This document shows, piece by piece, positions 4,444 through 11,781 of a stretch of 23,260 bases of DNA; positions within the stretch are counted from its first letter, which is position 1, and every line of letters begins with the position of its first letter. The notes under the pieces are model-generated. The model worked only from the letters and a program-made list of their open reading frames with translations, was not told where the DNA came from and searched no databases. The DNA lies in IMG/VR virus record IMGVR_UViG_3300021519_000078, positions 1-23,260 of that record; one strand, 5' to 3'. The translations under genes and the position numbers were made by a program. This DNA is from a virus.

Positions 4444-4498
4444 GGGTCTGCAAACCTGTAGGTCGCAACGCTGGTCACCGACAACTTTAAGGAAAAGT

Positions 4499-4855
4499 AT
4501 GAAAAAAGACGTTGCCGACTTTATTTCCACAATGTTTCACAGTAGCACCGTGACGCATTTCATGCACTTAGCCACTGATTCATTTTCAGTTCACATGGCG
4601 CTGGGGGCTTACTACGTTGAGATTGTTGACCTAGCAGACCAGTTTGCCGAGGCTTACGCAGGGTGCTACGAAAAGATCAAGGATTTTCCTGAGAACTTTC
4701 ACAATGCCAAAGACCCTGTTAAGTACCTGACAAGCATCAAGGATTACGTTTACAAAAACCGTGAGGCATTGCCAGACGATACCCAGCTCCAGAATATCGT
4801 GGACGAGATAGCGGCGCTGATTGACACAACCCTGTACAAGCTGACCCTCAAATGA
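4499..4855 (+). CDS. Helical phage protein, 118 aa, possibly ferritin-like (DUF5856-like)
   Basis: The ATG at 4499 has a good TAAGGA ribosome site; an earlier in-frame start (4355) would extend through the hairpins and lacks such a site. The product begins MKKDVADFISTMFHSSTVTH and then FMHLATDSFSVHMALGAYYV, followed by LADQFAEAYAGCYEK. The spaced H and E residues on long helices resemble a ferritin-like or Dps-like bundle, and the pattern agrees with my memory of the DUF5856 family in phages. Function is not established. The stop overlaps the glycosyltransferase start (ATGA), so the two are probably coupled. It is the first gene after the noncoding-looking interval. Confidence 0.7.
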   Translation: MKKDVADFISTMFHSSTVTHFMHLATDSFSVHMALGAYYVEIVDLADQFAEAYAGCYEKIKDFPENFHNAKDPVKYLTSIKDYVYKNREALPDDTQLQNIVDEIAALIDTTLYKLTLK

Positions 4856-5532
4856 TCAGGATATTTGCTGGCTACGACCCAAGGGAGGCCATTGGCTACC
4901 ATGTGTTTTGCCAAAGCCTAATTGAGCGCACTAGCGAGCCGGTCGCCATCACGCCGTTTTTCGGTAAGCAGCGGGACGGCACAAACGCATTTATCTATCA
5001 GCGGTTTCTTGTACCTTACTTTACAAAATTCACCGGCAGGGCGATATTCTTGGATGCCAGCGATATGCTGATGTTGTCCAACATTGACGACCTGAGCAAG
5101 CTGTTTGACCCGACCAAGGCGGTGCAAGTGGTCAAACACGAATATCAGACAAAGCACCCAAGGAAATACATTGGTACGCCAATGGAAGCGGCAAACAGGG
5201 ATTACCCTAGAAAGAATTGGTCAAGTTTGATTCTGTGGAACTGCGAACACCCAAGAAACAAGGTGCTGACACCTGAGTTTGTGGACGATCACAGCGGCTC
5301 AGACCTACACCGATTCGGTTGGCTGCCCGATTCACTTATCGGTGACCTACCGAAAGAATGGAACGTGCTGATTGGCGAGCAGGAAAACAAAAACGCCAGA
5401 ATAGCCCACTACACGCTGGGCATACCTGAGTTTGAGCATTATCAAGATTGTGACTTCAGCAAGCAATGGTTTAACACCAAAAGCCGTATGATGAATGGCC
5501 TGATTAAGATGAAAGAGGTGGTCGATGCCTAG
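4852..5532 (+). CDS. Putative glycosyltransferase (GT8-like), 226 aa
   Basis: The product opens MIRIFAGYDPREAIGYHVFC, then GTNAFIYQRFLVPYF (residues 43-57), FLDASDMLML (66-75, a DxxD metal-site candidate), and a later NWSSLILWNCEHP and HYTLGIPEFEHY. Such proteins share a Rossmann-like GT-A fold with family 8 enzymes, transferring a sugar from a nucleotide sugar to an acceptor in the cytoplasm. Related proteins, often labelled glycosyltransferase or hypothetical, are common in environmental phages and bacteria. Donor and acceptor are unknown. It is not next to the larger glycan cassette at 17416-20212, but may work with it. It overlaps its neighbours on both sides by a few bases. Confidence 0.75.
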   Translation: MIRIFAGYDPREAIGYHVFCQSLIERTSEPVAITPFFGKQRDGTNAFIYQRFLVPYFTKFTGRAIFLDASDMLMLSNIDDLSKLFDPTKAVQVVKHEYQTKHPRKYIGTPMEAANRDYPRKNWSSLILWNCEHPRNKVLTPEFVDDHSGSDLHRFGWLPDSLIGDLPKEWNVLIGEQENKNARIAHYTLGIPEFEHYQDCDFSKQWFNTKSRMMNGLIKMKEVVDA

Positions 5533-5680
5533 TCATTCTGCAAAACAAGCCCGATTTATGCAAGCCGCGGCGCATAATTCAGAGTTTGCAAAGAAAGCCG
5601 ACATCCCTGTTAAGGTTGCACAGGACTATGCGACTGCCGACAAAAAGATGGCAATGGCAAAAGCCTTAGCGAGGAAATAA
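5525..5680 (+). CDS. Small basic phage protein, 51 aa
   Basis: The product begins MPSHSAKQARFMQAAAHNSE and continues FAKKADIPVKVAQDYATADK. It matches a recurrent small phage family (SKxQxxFMxAxAxNxxFAKKxxIPxxVxxxFxxADK), seen from memory near structural genes in many tailed phages, with unknown function. It starts inside the end of the glycosyltransferase gene (8-base overlap), and its TAA overlaps the next ATG (TAATG). The basic, Lys/Ala-rich tail would suit binding to nucleic acid or to virion proteins, but nothing more can be said. Confidence 0.75.
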   Translation: MPSHSAKQARFMQAAAHNSEFAKKADIPVKVAQDYATADKKMAMAKALARK

Positions 5681-6072
5681 TGCCTAAAAAATATGGTGAT
5701 TACAAATTATTAGCCCAAGCAATTAGCCGACAGCCTGGCATTGCGCCTTATGGCATGAGGTATTTGGAGGAGGGACAAACCTTGTCAGATGCCACACCCA
5801 AAGGCAAAGGTTACTTTGGGGAAATACCTGTAAAAAAAGGAGGCATTATGGGAGAAATGTCTAGCGCTTACGAACAAGACGGCAAGCTGGTGTCTCACCC
5901 ATTGATCGTGCCGACCTTAACAAAACAAGAGATTGACCTGTTAGGGATGGGACTAGAGCCAACCCCTGAGATATACAAAAAAGCACAAGACTATGCCCAG
6001 CAACGAATTGCCGCAGGTCAAAGCCCATTTGCAACAGGGCAAGAGTTAAGATACCCTGTACCCACAGAGTAA
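5680..6072 (+). CDS. Conserved phage protein, 130 aa
   Basis: The product begins MPKKYGDYKLLAQAISRQPG. A central GKGYFGEIP is followed by MSSAYEQDGKLVSHPLIVPT and LTKQEIDLL. The order (P)KGKGxFG, then a short strand ending in PTLxPTLTxxE, recurs in many phages, sometimes as a domain of larger internal virion proteins and sometimes alone. Function is unknown. It is joined to the preceding small gene by TAATG and ends 14 bases before the small terminase gene, so it may be part of the late transcript. Confidence 0.65.
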   Translation: MPKKYGDYKLLAQAISRQPGIAPYGMRYLEEGQTLSDATPKGKGYFGEIPVKKGGIMGEMSSAYEQDGKLVSHPLIVPTLTKQEIDLLGMGLEPTPEIYKKAQDYAQQRIAAGQSPFATGQELRYPVPTE

Positions 6073-6086
6073 AATAATGCTTTATT

Positions 6087-6404
6087 ATGAATAACGAAAC
6101 TAAAGTAGTTAAAACTAGAAAGAAAGCCGGCGGTCGAGCTGTGGGTGTGCCTAATAAGGTCACAGCACAAGCCAGAGAGGCCATAGCAATGTTTGTGGAT
6201 GGTAATGCCCACCGACTTGCACAATGGCTTGATGAGGTCGCTAATGGCGTTCCTGAGCATGACATAAAGCCAAACCCTGCCAAAGCCTTTGAGCTATTTC
6301 AATCAGTGGTTGAATACCATGTACCTAAGCTGGCAAGGACAGAGATCACCGGCAAGGATGATGGGCCGGTAGAAATGGTGGTGACATGGGGCGGCGTGAA
6401 GTAA
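6087..6404 (+). CDS. Terminase small subunit-like protein, 105 aa
   Basis: The N-terminus is basic (VVKTRKKAGGRAVGVPNKVT), followed by a helical region AQAREAIAMFVDGNAHRLAQ and the motif PNPAKAFELFQSVVEYHVPK, ending LARTEITGKD. The GRxxGVPNKVT start plus the EYHxPKLARTE ending occurs in proteins lying directly upstream of large terminase genes in related phages. It is presumed to recognise the packaging site and guide the large subunit. No strong ribosome site precedes the ATG. The last 19 bases overlap the large terminase. Assignment rests on position and resemblance. Confidence 0.75.
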   Translation: MNNETKVVKTRKKAGGRAVGVPNKVTAQAREAIAMFVDGNAHRLAQWLDEVANGVPEHDIKPNPAKAFELFQSVVEYHVPKLARTEITGKDDGPVEMVVTWGGVK

Positions 6405-7705
6405 TCCTGCCCTATAGCCCTCGGGCGGCTTTTATGCCGTTCCACTTAAGGACTGAAAGATGGTCATGCCTACTTGCCCACCGTAGAGCCGGAAAGACCG
6501 TGGCGGCAATCAACGACCTGATCAAACGAGCAATCACTGAGGGCGGTCGGGGCGCACAGTACGCCTACATAGCGCCATTCAGAAGCCAAGCTAAGCGAGT
6601 GGCATGGGATTACATCAAGCACTACGCCGCACCAGTAACCAAAGCCACAAACGAAGCCGACCTGATGGTGGAGCTGGTGAACGGCGCAAAGATCATGCTG
6701 TTCGGCGCAGACAACGCTGACGCTATGCGGGGCATGGGCTTTAATGGCGTTTACATGGACGAATACGGTGACTTTAGACCAAGCGTATGGGGAAACATCA
6801 TTCGACCTTGTTTGAGCGACAGATTAGGCTGGGCTGTCTTTGGGGGTACGCCAAAGGGCAAAAACCAGTTCCACGACATCTATAAGGTAAGCCAAGTCGT
6901 GCCAGATTGGTTTCTGCTGCGCCTACCGGCCTCAGTATCCAAGCTATTGCCAGACTCAGAATTGCAAGCGGCTCGGTCTCAGTTAAGCCAAGACCAGTAC
7001 GATCAGGAATACGAGTGCAGCTTTGATGCCGCCTTGCTGGGTGCGTTTTACGGTCAAGAGATGCGCCAGGCTGATGACGAGGGCAGGATTTGTGAGCTAC
7101 CGTTTGAGCCTGAGTCGCCTGTTTTTAGTGCATGGGACTTAGGCTATCGAGATGACACCGCAATCTGGTTCTATCAGGTGGTCAGGGGTGAAATCAGGGT
7201 AATGGACTATTACGCCGTCTCAGGCGCCAGCATTGAGGAAATAGCTAGTGCGGTCATAGCCAAGGGCTACCGATACACCCGCCACTTCCTGCCGCATGAT
7301 GCCAGAGCTAAGACGCTGGCCTCGGGGGGGAAGTCCATTGTTGAGCAATTGGCGGCACATTTGGGCGGTATGAGCAAACTTGCAATTGTTCCCGAAATCG
7401 GTGTGCAAGATGGCATCCAAGCGGTTAGAATGATTTTACCGCTGTGTTACTTTGATCCACGCTGTGAGGAGGGATTAGAGGCACTCAGACAGTATCAACG
7501 TGAATATGATGAAGACAAAAAAGCATTTCGTCAGACTCCGAGGCACGATTGGACAAGTCACCCGAGCGATGCTTTTCGGATGATGGCAGTAGCTTATCGA
7601 CAAGAAGCAAAAGATCAGACACCGCCCAAGGGCAAGACCCTGCAAACCATCACATTAGATGAGCTGTGGGACTTTGAGATGCAACATAGAGAGGAACGAA
7701 TATGA
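6386..7705 (+). CDS. terL: Terminase large subunit, 439 aa
   Basis: This is the ATP-driven DNA packaging motor and headful or cos nuclease. A Walker A-type HRRAGKT is at 32-38, Walker B VYMDEY at 122-127, and a coupling motif GGTPKG at 153-158. The RNase H-like nuclease follows, with SAWDLGYRDDTAIWF (248-262, Asp251 and Asp256/257 as metal ligands), PHDARAK (303-309), and the late HPSDAFRMM segment giving the last acidic residue. Length is normal for the family. The start overlaps the small subunit gene by 19 bases, and the stop overlaps the next ATG. A run of seven G's at 7324-7330 keeps frame. Confidence 0.95.
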   Translation: MGRREVILPYSPRAAFMPFHLRTERWSCLLAHRRAGKTVAAINDLIKRAITEGGRGAQYAYIAPFRSQAKRVAWDYIKHYAAPVTKATNEADLMVELVNGAKIMLFGADNADAMRGMGFNGVYMDEYGDFRPSVWGNIIRPCLSDRLGWAVFGGTPKGKNQFHDIYKVSQVVPDWFLLRLPASVSKLLPDSELQAARSQLSQDQYDQEYECSFDAALLGAFYGQEMRQADDEGRICELPFEPESPVFSAWDLGYRDDTAIWFYQVVRGEIRVMDYYAVSGASIEEIASAVIAKGYRYTRHFLPHDARAKTLASGGKSIVEQLAAHLGGMSKLAIVPEIGVQDGIQAVRMILPLCYFDPRCEEGLEALRQYQREYDEDKKAFRQTPRHDWTSHPSDAFRMMAVAYRQEAKDQTPPKGKTLQTITLDELWDFEMQHREERI

Positions 7706-7980
7706 GCCAGCCAGTAGCAGAAGTCGGTGGATACAAAAACATCACCGCCACAGGCGCAGTCAGTACTGGCCCTTGCCAGTTGATTGGTTTCTACGTCAAC
7801 AACACGACCGCAGGTACATTGGTGCTTCGCAATGGCGGGTCAGGCGGTGAGGTGATGAGTGGCACGATCACACCGGCTATCGGCTTTCACCGATTCCCCG
7901 CAAATGTGGGTGTCAGTCTATACGCCACGATTGCAGGCACTGGATTGGATGTGACATTCTTCTTTGCCGCAGGTAGTTAA
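7702..7980 (+). CDS. Small beta-rich structural-type protein, 92 aa
   Basis: The product begins MSQPVAEVGGYKNITATGAV and has alternating short strands rich in G, T and V, with a final VTFFFAAGS. It has no cysteine motif beyond one Cys and no membrane helix. This composition is usual for head decoration or head-tail accessory proteins. It sits between the large terminase and the portal and begins in the terminase stop (ATGA), so it is made with the late proteins. No specific family is recognised. Confidence 0.65.
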   Translation: MSQPVAEVGGYKNITATGAVSTGPCQLIGFYVNNTTAGTLVLRNGGSGGEVMSGTITPAIGFHRFPANVGVSLYATIAGTGLDVTFFFAAGS

Positions 7981-7982
7981 CC

Positions 7983-10295
7983 ATGTACGAAGAAAACGGC
8001 GCATACGAGGGAGAAGACCCAGGCCCGTACTGGCATGACCAGATTGAGACCGCCATCAAGATATTTGATAAGTGGGAAAAGCGTGGCTTAAAGGTTGTCA
8101 AGCGGTATCGAGATGAGCGTGATGCCATTGAGATGCCAAGGATGAAGTTCAATATTCTTTGGTCAAACATCCAAGTCTTATTCCCTGCCCTTTACGGCAG
8201 ACAAGCCAAGCCCGAGGTTTCACGCCGGTACATGGATCAAGACCCTGTCGGTCGGCTGGCATCCACAATGCTTGAGCGCGTGATGGAGTACGAGACCACA
8301 CAATTCGGTGACTTTGACGCTGCCATGTCTGGCGCAGTGCAGGACAGATTGCTGCCTGGTCGGGGTACGGCATGGATTCGTTACGAGCCGGTTATTGTCA
8401 ATGAGCAGCCCGAGGCAACCGAAACCGCGGGGCAGATGGAAGAATCAACCGAGCCGCAAGTTAGCGGTGTGGTGGAAGACCCAACAGAGCGCATTGATGC
8501 GGCTCACAGCCCAATTGATTACGTCTACTGGTCAGACTTCCTGCATTCACCAGCTCGCACATGGGATGAAGTCTGGTGGGTAGCTCGGGCGGTCTACATG
8601 ACCAAGGACGAGGGTGTAGAGCGTTTCGGTGACGTATTTAAGAACGTCAGCCTAACCAGCTCAAACACCGATATGGACGGTAAGAATCCATTGACCGCCA
8701 AGATGACCTACGACAAAAAGGCGATGGTCTATGAGATTTGGAACAAGCGCAGCGGTAAGGTTTGCTGGATTGCCAAAGGTTATCCACAGGCATTAGATGA
8801 GAGAGATGACCCGCTAGAACTGGAAGAATTCTTCCCATGCCCCAAACCGTTGATGGCAACCACCACCACCGGCACGATGATCCCTGTGCCTGATTACTGT
8901 GAGTACGAGGATCAAGCGCAAGAGTTGGATAACCTGACCCAGCGCATTTACCTGTTGACTAAGGCTTGTAAAGCGGTTGGTGTGTTTAATGCCGAGTTCA
9001 AAGAGCTGGCGCGGATGTTTAGCGAGGGCGTGGACAACAAGCTATTCCCAGTGACCGGCTGGGCGGCAATGTCGGAAAAAGGCGGCCTAAAGGGCGCTAT
9101 CGACATGATGGACACCTCGCAGATCATTGTGACCTTGCGTGAGCTGTATGCGGCTAGGGAGCAGGTCAAGCAGTCGATCTACGAGATCATGGGCATATCG
9201 GACATCCTGCGTGGATCGTCCAAAGCTCAGGAAACATTAGGCGCTCAACAGCTCAAGGCCAACTTTGGTAGCCTGCGGTTAAAGAGCAGTCAGGGCGAAG
9301 TGGCGCGGTTTGCAACCGACATTTTTAAGCTCAAGGCGCAGGTCATTTGCAAGTTTTACCCGCCTGAACTGATTGTGGAAATGTCTGGGGTGATGAACAC
9401 GCCAGATGGTCAAGACCCGCAAATGTTGCAAGCGGCGATCCAGATGCTGTCCAACAGCACGATCAGGGATTTCCATATTGCGGTGGAAGCTGACAGCCTG
9501 GCGCAGATTGACGAGCAAGCCGAAAAGCAGGGCGCACAAGAGGCGATCCAAGCTATCGGCCTATTCTTGCGTGAAGCAATCCCTATGATTGCTCAAGCGC
9601 CCGAGACCTTACCGATGGCCTCCGAGATGCTGTTGTTCTTGGTGCGCCGGTTTAGAGCCGGTCGCGGGTTGGAGAGCGCGGTTGAAAGGGCAATGAAAGC
9701 CCTGCAAGACAAAGCGGATCAAGCTAAACAACAACCGCCTGGCCCACCGCCAGAGATGATGCAAATACAAGCTGACCAACAAGCAGAGCAGATGCGTATG
9801 CAAGCACAGGCACAGACTGAGCAAATGAAGATGCAAGCGCAAGCCCAGATTGAGCAGGGCAAGGCGCAGCTCGAGATGCAGATGCACCAGGCTAAGACTC
9901 AGGCAGAGATGCAATTAGCGCAGATGAAAGCTGAGTTTGAGGTTGCTAAGCAAAATAATGAAATGCAAATAAAGGCCAGAGAGATGGCTGGAAGGGAAGA
10001 ATATGAGCGATGGAAAGCAGAACTTGATGCAGCGACTAAAATCATGGTGGCAAGGATTGGTAGCAACCCTGGTGTCGACTTACCAGTTGTTGAAGCAGCG
10101 GCTGCACAAATAACCAACGAGCTGGGTGGCACGATTGTTCAAGCAATGGACAAAATAACCGCCTTGCATGACAACATGGCAAACTTGCATGGGGAGTCAA
10201 TGCAAAACATTGGCGAGGCTATGCAAAGGCTTAACGCGCCCAAACGAGTAATAAGGGGTGCTGATGGCTTAGTAATAGGCGTGGAGACAGCATGA
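7983..10295 (+). CDS. Portal protein with long coiled C-terminal extension, 770 aa
   Basis: The large size, the position after the terminase, and segments such as RYRDERDAIEMPRMKFNILW, SNIQVLFPALYGRQAKPEVS (residues about 60-80) and YEIMGISDILRGSSKAQETL (about 400-420) identify a podovirus-type portal. The portal is a dodecameric ring at one capsid vertex through which DNA is packed and ejected. Residues about 590-690 form a Gln/Met-rich helix with near-repeats (MRMQAQAQTEQMKMQAQAQI), likely the barrel that projects into the capsid in P22-like phages. The stop overlaps the next gene (ATGA). I am confident of the portal assignment; the barrel is inferred. Confidence 0.9.
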   Translation: MYEENGAYEGEDPGPYWHDQIETAIKIFDKWEKRGLKVVKRYRDERDAIEMPRMKFNILWSNIQVLFPALYGRQAKPEVSRRYMDQDPVGRLASTMLERVMEYETTQFGDFDAAMSGAVQDRLLPGRGTAWIRYEPVIVNEQPEATETAGQMEESTEPQVSGVVEDPTERIDAAHSPIDYVYWSDFLHSPARTWDEVWWVARAVYMTKDEGVERFGDVFKNVSLTSSNTDMDGKNPLTAKMTYDKKAMVYEIWNKRSGKVCWIAKGYPQALDERDDPLELEEFFPCPKPLMATTTTGTMIPVPDYCEYEDQAQELDNLTQRIYLLTKACKAVGVFNAEFKELARMFSEGVDNKLFPVTGWAAMSEKGGLKGAIDMMDTSQIIVTLRELYAAREQVKQSIYEIMGISDILRGSSKAQETLGAQQLKANFGSLRLKSSQGEVARFATDIFKLKAQVICKFYPPELIVEMSGVMNTPDGQDPQMLQAAIQMLSNSTIRDFHIAVEADSLAQIDEQAEKQGAQEAIQAIGLFLREAIPMIAQAPETLPMASEMLLFLVRRFRAGRGLESAVERAMKALQDKADQAKQQPPGPPPEMMQIQADQQAEQMRMQAQAQTEQMKMQAQAQIEQGKAQLEMQMHQAKTQAEMQLAQMKAEFEVAKQNNEMQIKAREMAGREEYERWKAELDAATKIMVARIGSNPGVDLPVVEAAAAQITNELGGTIVQAMDKITALHDNMANLHGESMQNIGEAMQRLNAPKRVIRGADGLVIGVETA
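9757..9970 (+). repeat. Gln/Met-rich internal repeats in the portal gene
   Basis: The bases encode successive near-copies of a (E/Q)QMxMQAQAQ unit, with DNA segments such as ATGCAAGCACAGGCACAGAC and ATGCAAGCGCAAGCCCAGAT in tandem. The reading frame stays open and codon variation between copies suggests protein-level selection for a coiled coil. Confidence 0.7.
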
Positions 10296-11614
10296 GCCTT
10301 GTCCTAGCTGATCGAGTCAGGCAAACCACTACCGCGACCGGCACAGGGACAATAGCGCTGGATGGCACGGTTGAGGGCTTTCAAACCTTTGCGGTAATTG
10401 GCAACAACAACACAACTTATTACACGATTGCAGGCGGTACGCAATGGGAGGTTGGGATTGGGACATACTACGGTGGGACACTAGCCAGGACAACCATAAT
10501 CTCCTCATCCACAGGCTCAACGATTGATTTTGCGGCGGGTGTTAAGGACGTATTTGTTACCTATCCTGCTGAAAAGTCGGTTAACCAAGATGCCAATAAC
10601 CGTGTTTTGATACCTTACACGGCAGGCGTAACTAATGTCGGCTCTTTAAATGTTGGCGATGCTACTGCTCACACCGATTCGGGTGTAATTGCAGGGTTTA
10701 CGGCAAGTGAGCCGTTATACCTTTACACAAGCCTGCAAAACACAAGCGCCAGCAACACAAGCTACGCAAGCTATGCGGTCAATGACGGCGGTCACACGGC
10801 TTATGGCGAGCTGGGAATAAATAACGCAAATTATAGTTATGCGGCTGCGGGGTATCCTAACAATGGATTTTCTACGCCATTGGCTAGTTTTGTGGAGTCT
10901 TATGGTGGGCCACTTGTGCTTGGTAGTTGGGACAGCCAAAAGATCAGTTTTATTGTGAATGGGTCGGTTAATACAACTGACGCAATGACCATCAATACAA
11001 ATGGATCGGTAGCATTTAATGGTCAGGTAGGTACTGCGGGACAGGTTTTGCAAAGCAATGCCACAAGCGCACCGACTTGGGTAACTTCTGCAACTGGCAC
11101 AGTCACAAGTGTTGCGGCAACAGTCCCATCATTTTTGTCTGTATCTGGCTCACCAATTACAACAAGTGGCACATTGGCAATCACATTGTCAGGTACTGCT
11201 TTACCAATTGCTAATGGTGGTACTGGTGCTACTACGTTGGCTGGTGCATCTATTGCCACCTACACAGGTACTGAGACATTAACTAACAAGCGCATTGACC
11301 CAAGAGTTACTTCAGCCGCATCTGCATCATCTTTAACGCCAAGCGTTGCAACGGCTGATGTTTACGCATACACGGCATTAGCAGCGGGTCTTACCATCAA
11401 TGCTCCAACTGGAACACCTGTTGATGGCGATAAGTTGATGTTTAGATTGCTGGACAACGGCACAAGCAGATCATTAACTTGGGATGCAACCTACACAGTC
11501 ATTGGTGTGACTTTACCAACAGCAACGACTATCAGTAAGACAACGTATGTGGGTTGTATTTACAATGCTAACAATACACGTTGGGATGTAATAGCAGTAA
11601 CTACACAGGCATGA
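10292..11614 (+). CDS. Tail fibre or tail-appendage protein, 440 aa
   Basis: The N-terminal part (MSLVLADRVRQTTTATGTGT, to about residue 95) matches an N-terminal module shared by many environmental phage fibre proteins. The middle contains GTVTSVAATVPSFLSVSGSP (from about 266) and IANGGTGATTL (about 306-316), then TGTETLTNKRI, which are linker and shaft motifs often found in tail fibres. The C-terminal ~100 residues form a small beta-rich head. It would bind the cell surface or link other fibres. The gene starts in the portal stop (ATGA). Receptor and trimer state are unknown. Confidence 0.8.
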   Translation: MSLVLADRVRQTTTATGTGTIALDGTVEGFQTFAVIGNNNTTYYTIAGGTQWEVGIGTYYGGTLARTTIISSSTGSTIDFAAGVKDVFVTYPAEKSVNQDANNRVLIPYTAGVTNVGSLNVGDATAHTDSGVIAGFTASEPLYLYTSLQNTSASNTSYASYAVNDGGHTAYGELGINNANYSYAAAGYPNNGFSTPLASFVESYGGPLVLGSWDSQKISFIVNGSVNTTDAMTINTNGSVAFNGQVGTAGQVLQSNATSAPTWVTSATGTVTSVAATVPSFLSVSGSPITTSGTLAITLSGTALPIANGGTGATTLAGASIATYTGTETLTNKRIDPRVTSAASASSLTPSVATADVYAYTALAAGLTINAPTGTPVDGDKLMFRLLDNGTSRSLTWDATYTVIGVTLPTATTISKTTYVGCIYNANNTRWDVIAVTTQA

Positions 11615-11781
11615 CCATGAAGATTGACTTCTCTTTTTCATCACAGTACGGCACATTTTCAGATGCTCTGCACTTGCCAGACGATCATGCGTTTACAGAT
11701 GCTGAGATTGAAGCCATGAAACAGCAAAGGTTTGATAACTGGATTGCTGTAATTACTGCGCCCCCCACTGAGGAAGTCTAA
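11611..11781 (+). CDS. Small fibre-associated protein, 56 aa
   Basis: The ATG at 11611 overlaps the preceding stop. The product begins MTMKIDFSFSSQYGTFSDAL and then has DHAFTDAEIEAMKQQRFDNW. An upstream TTG start would run into the fibre gene and is less likely. It belongs to a family I recall next to fibre genes in related phages. It could be a fibre chaperone or a minor tail component; evidence for either is absent. Its stop overlaps the next ATG (TAATG). Confidence 0.7.
   Translation: MTMKIDFSFSSQYGTFSDALHLPDDHAFTDAEIEAMKQQRFDNWIAVITAPPTEEV

Noticed and set aside
4355-4498. Upstream extension of the 118-aa gene
   Set aside because: It would run through the hairpin and palindrome region without a ribosome site; the ATG at 4499 has TAAGGA.
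4108-4498. tRNA gene
   Set aside because: No T-arm consensus, acceptor pairing or CCA-adjacent arrangement could be found in either strand.
9609-9914. Antisense Leu/His-rich frame in the portal gene
   Set aside because: The composition is the complement of Gln/Met-rich codons on the coding strand.
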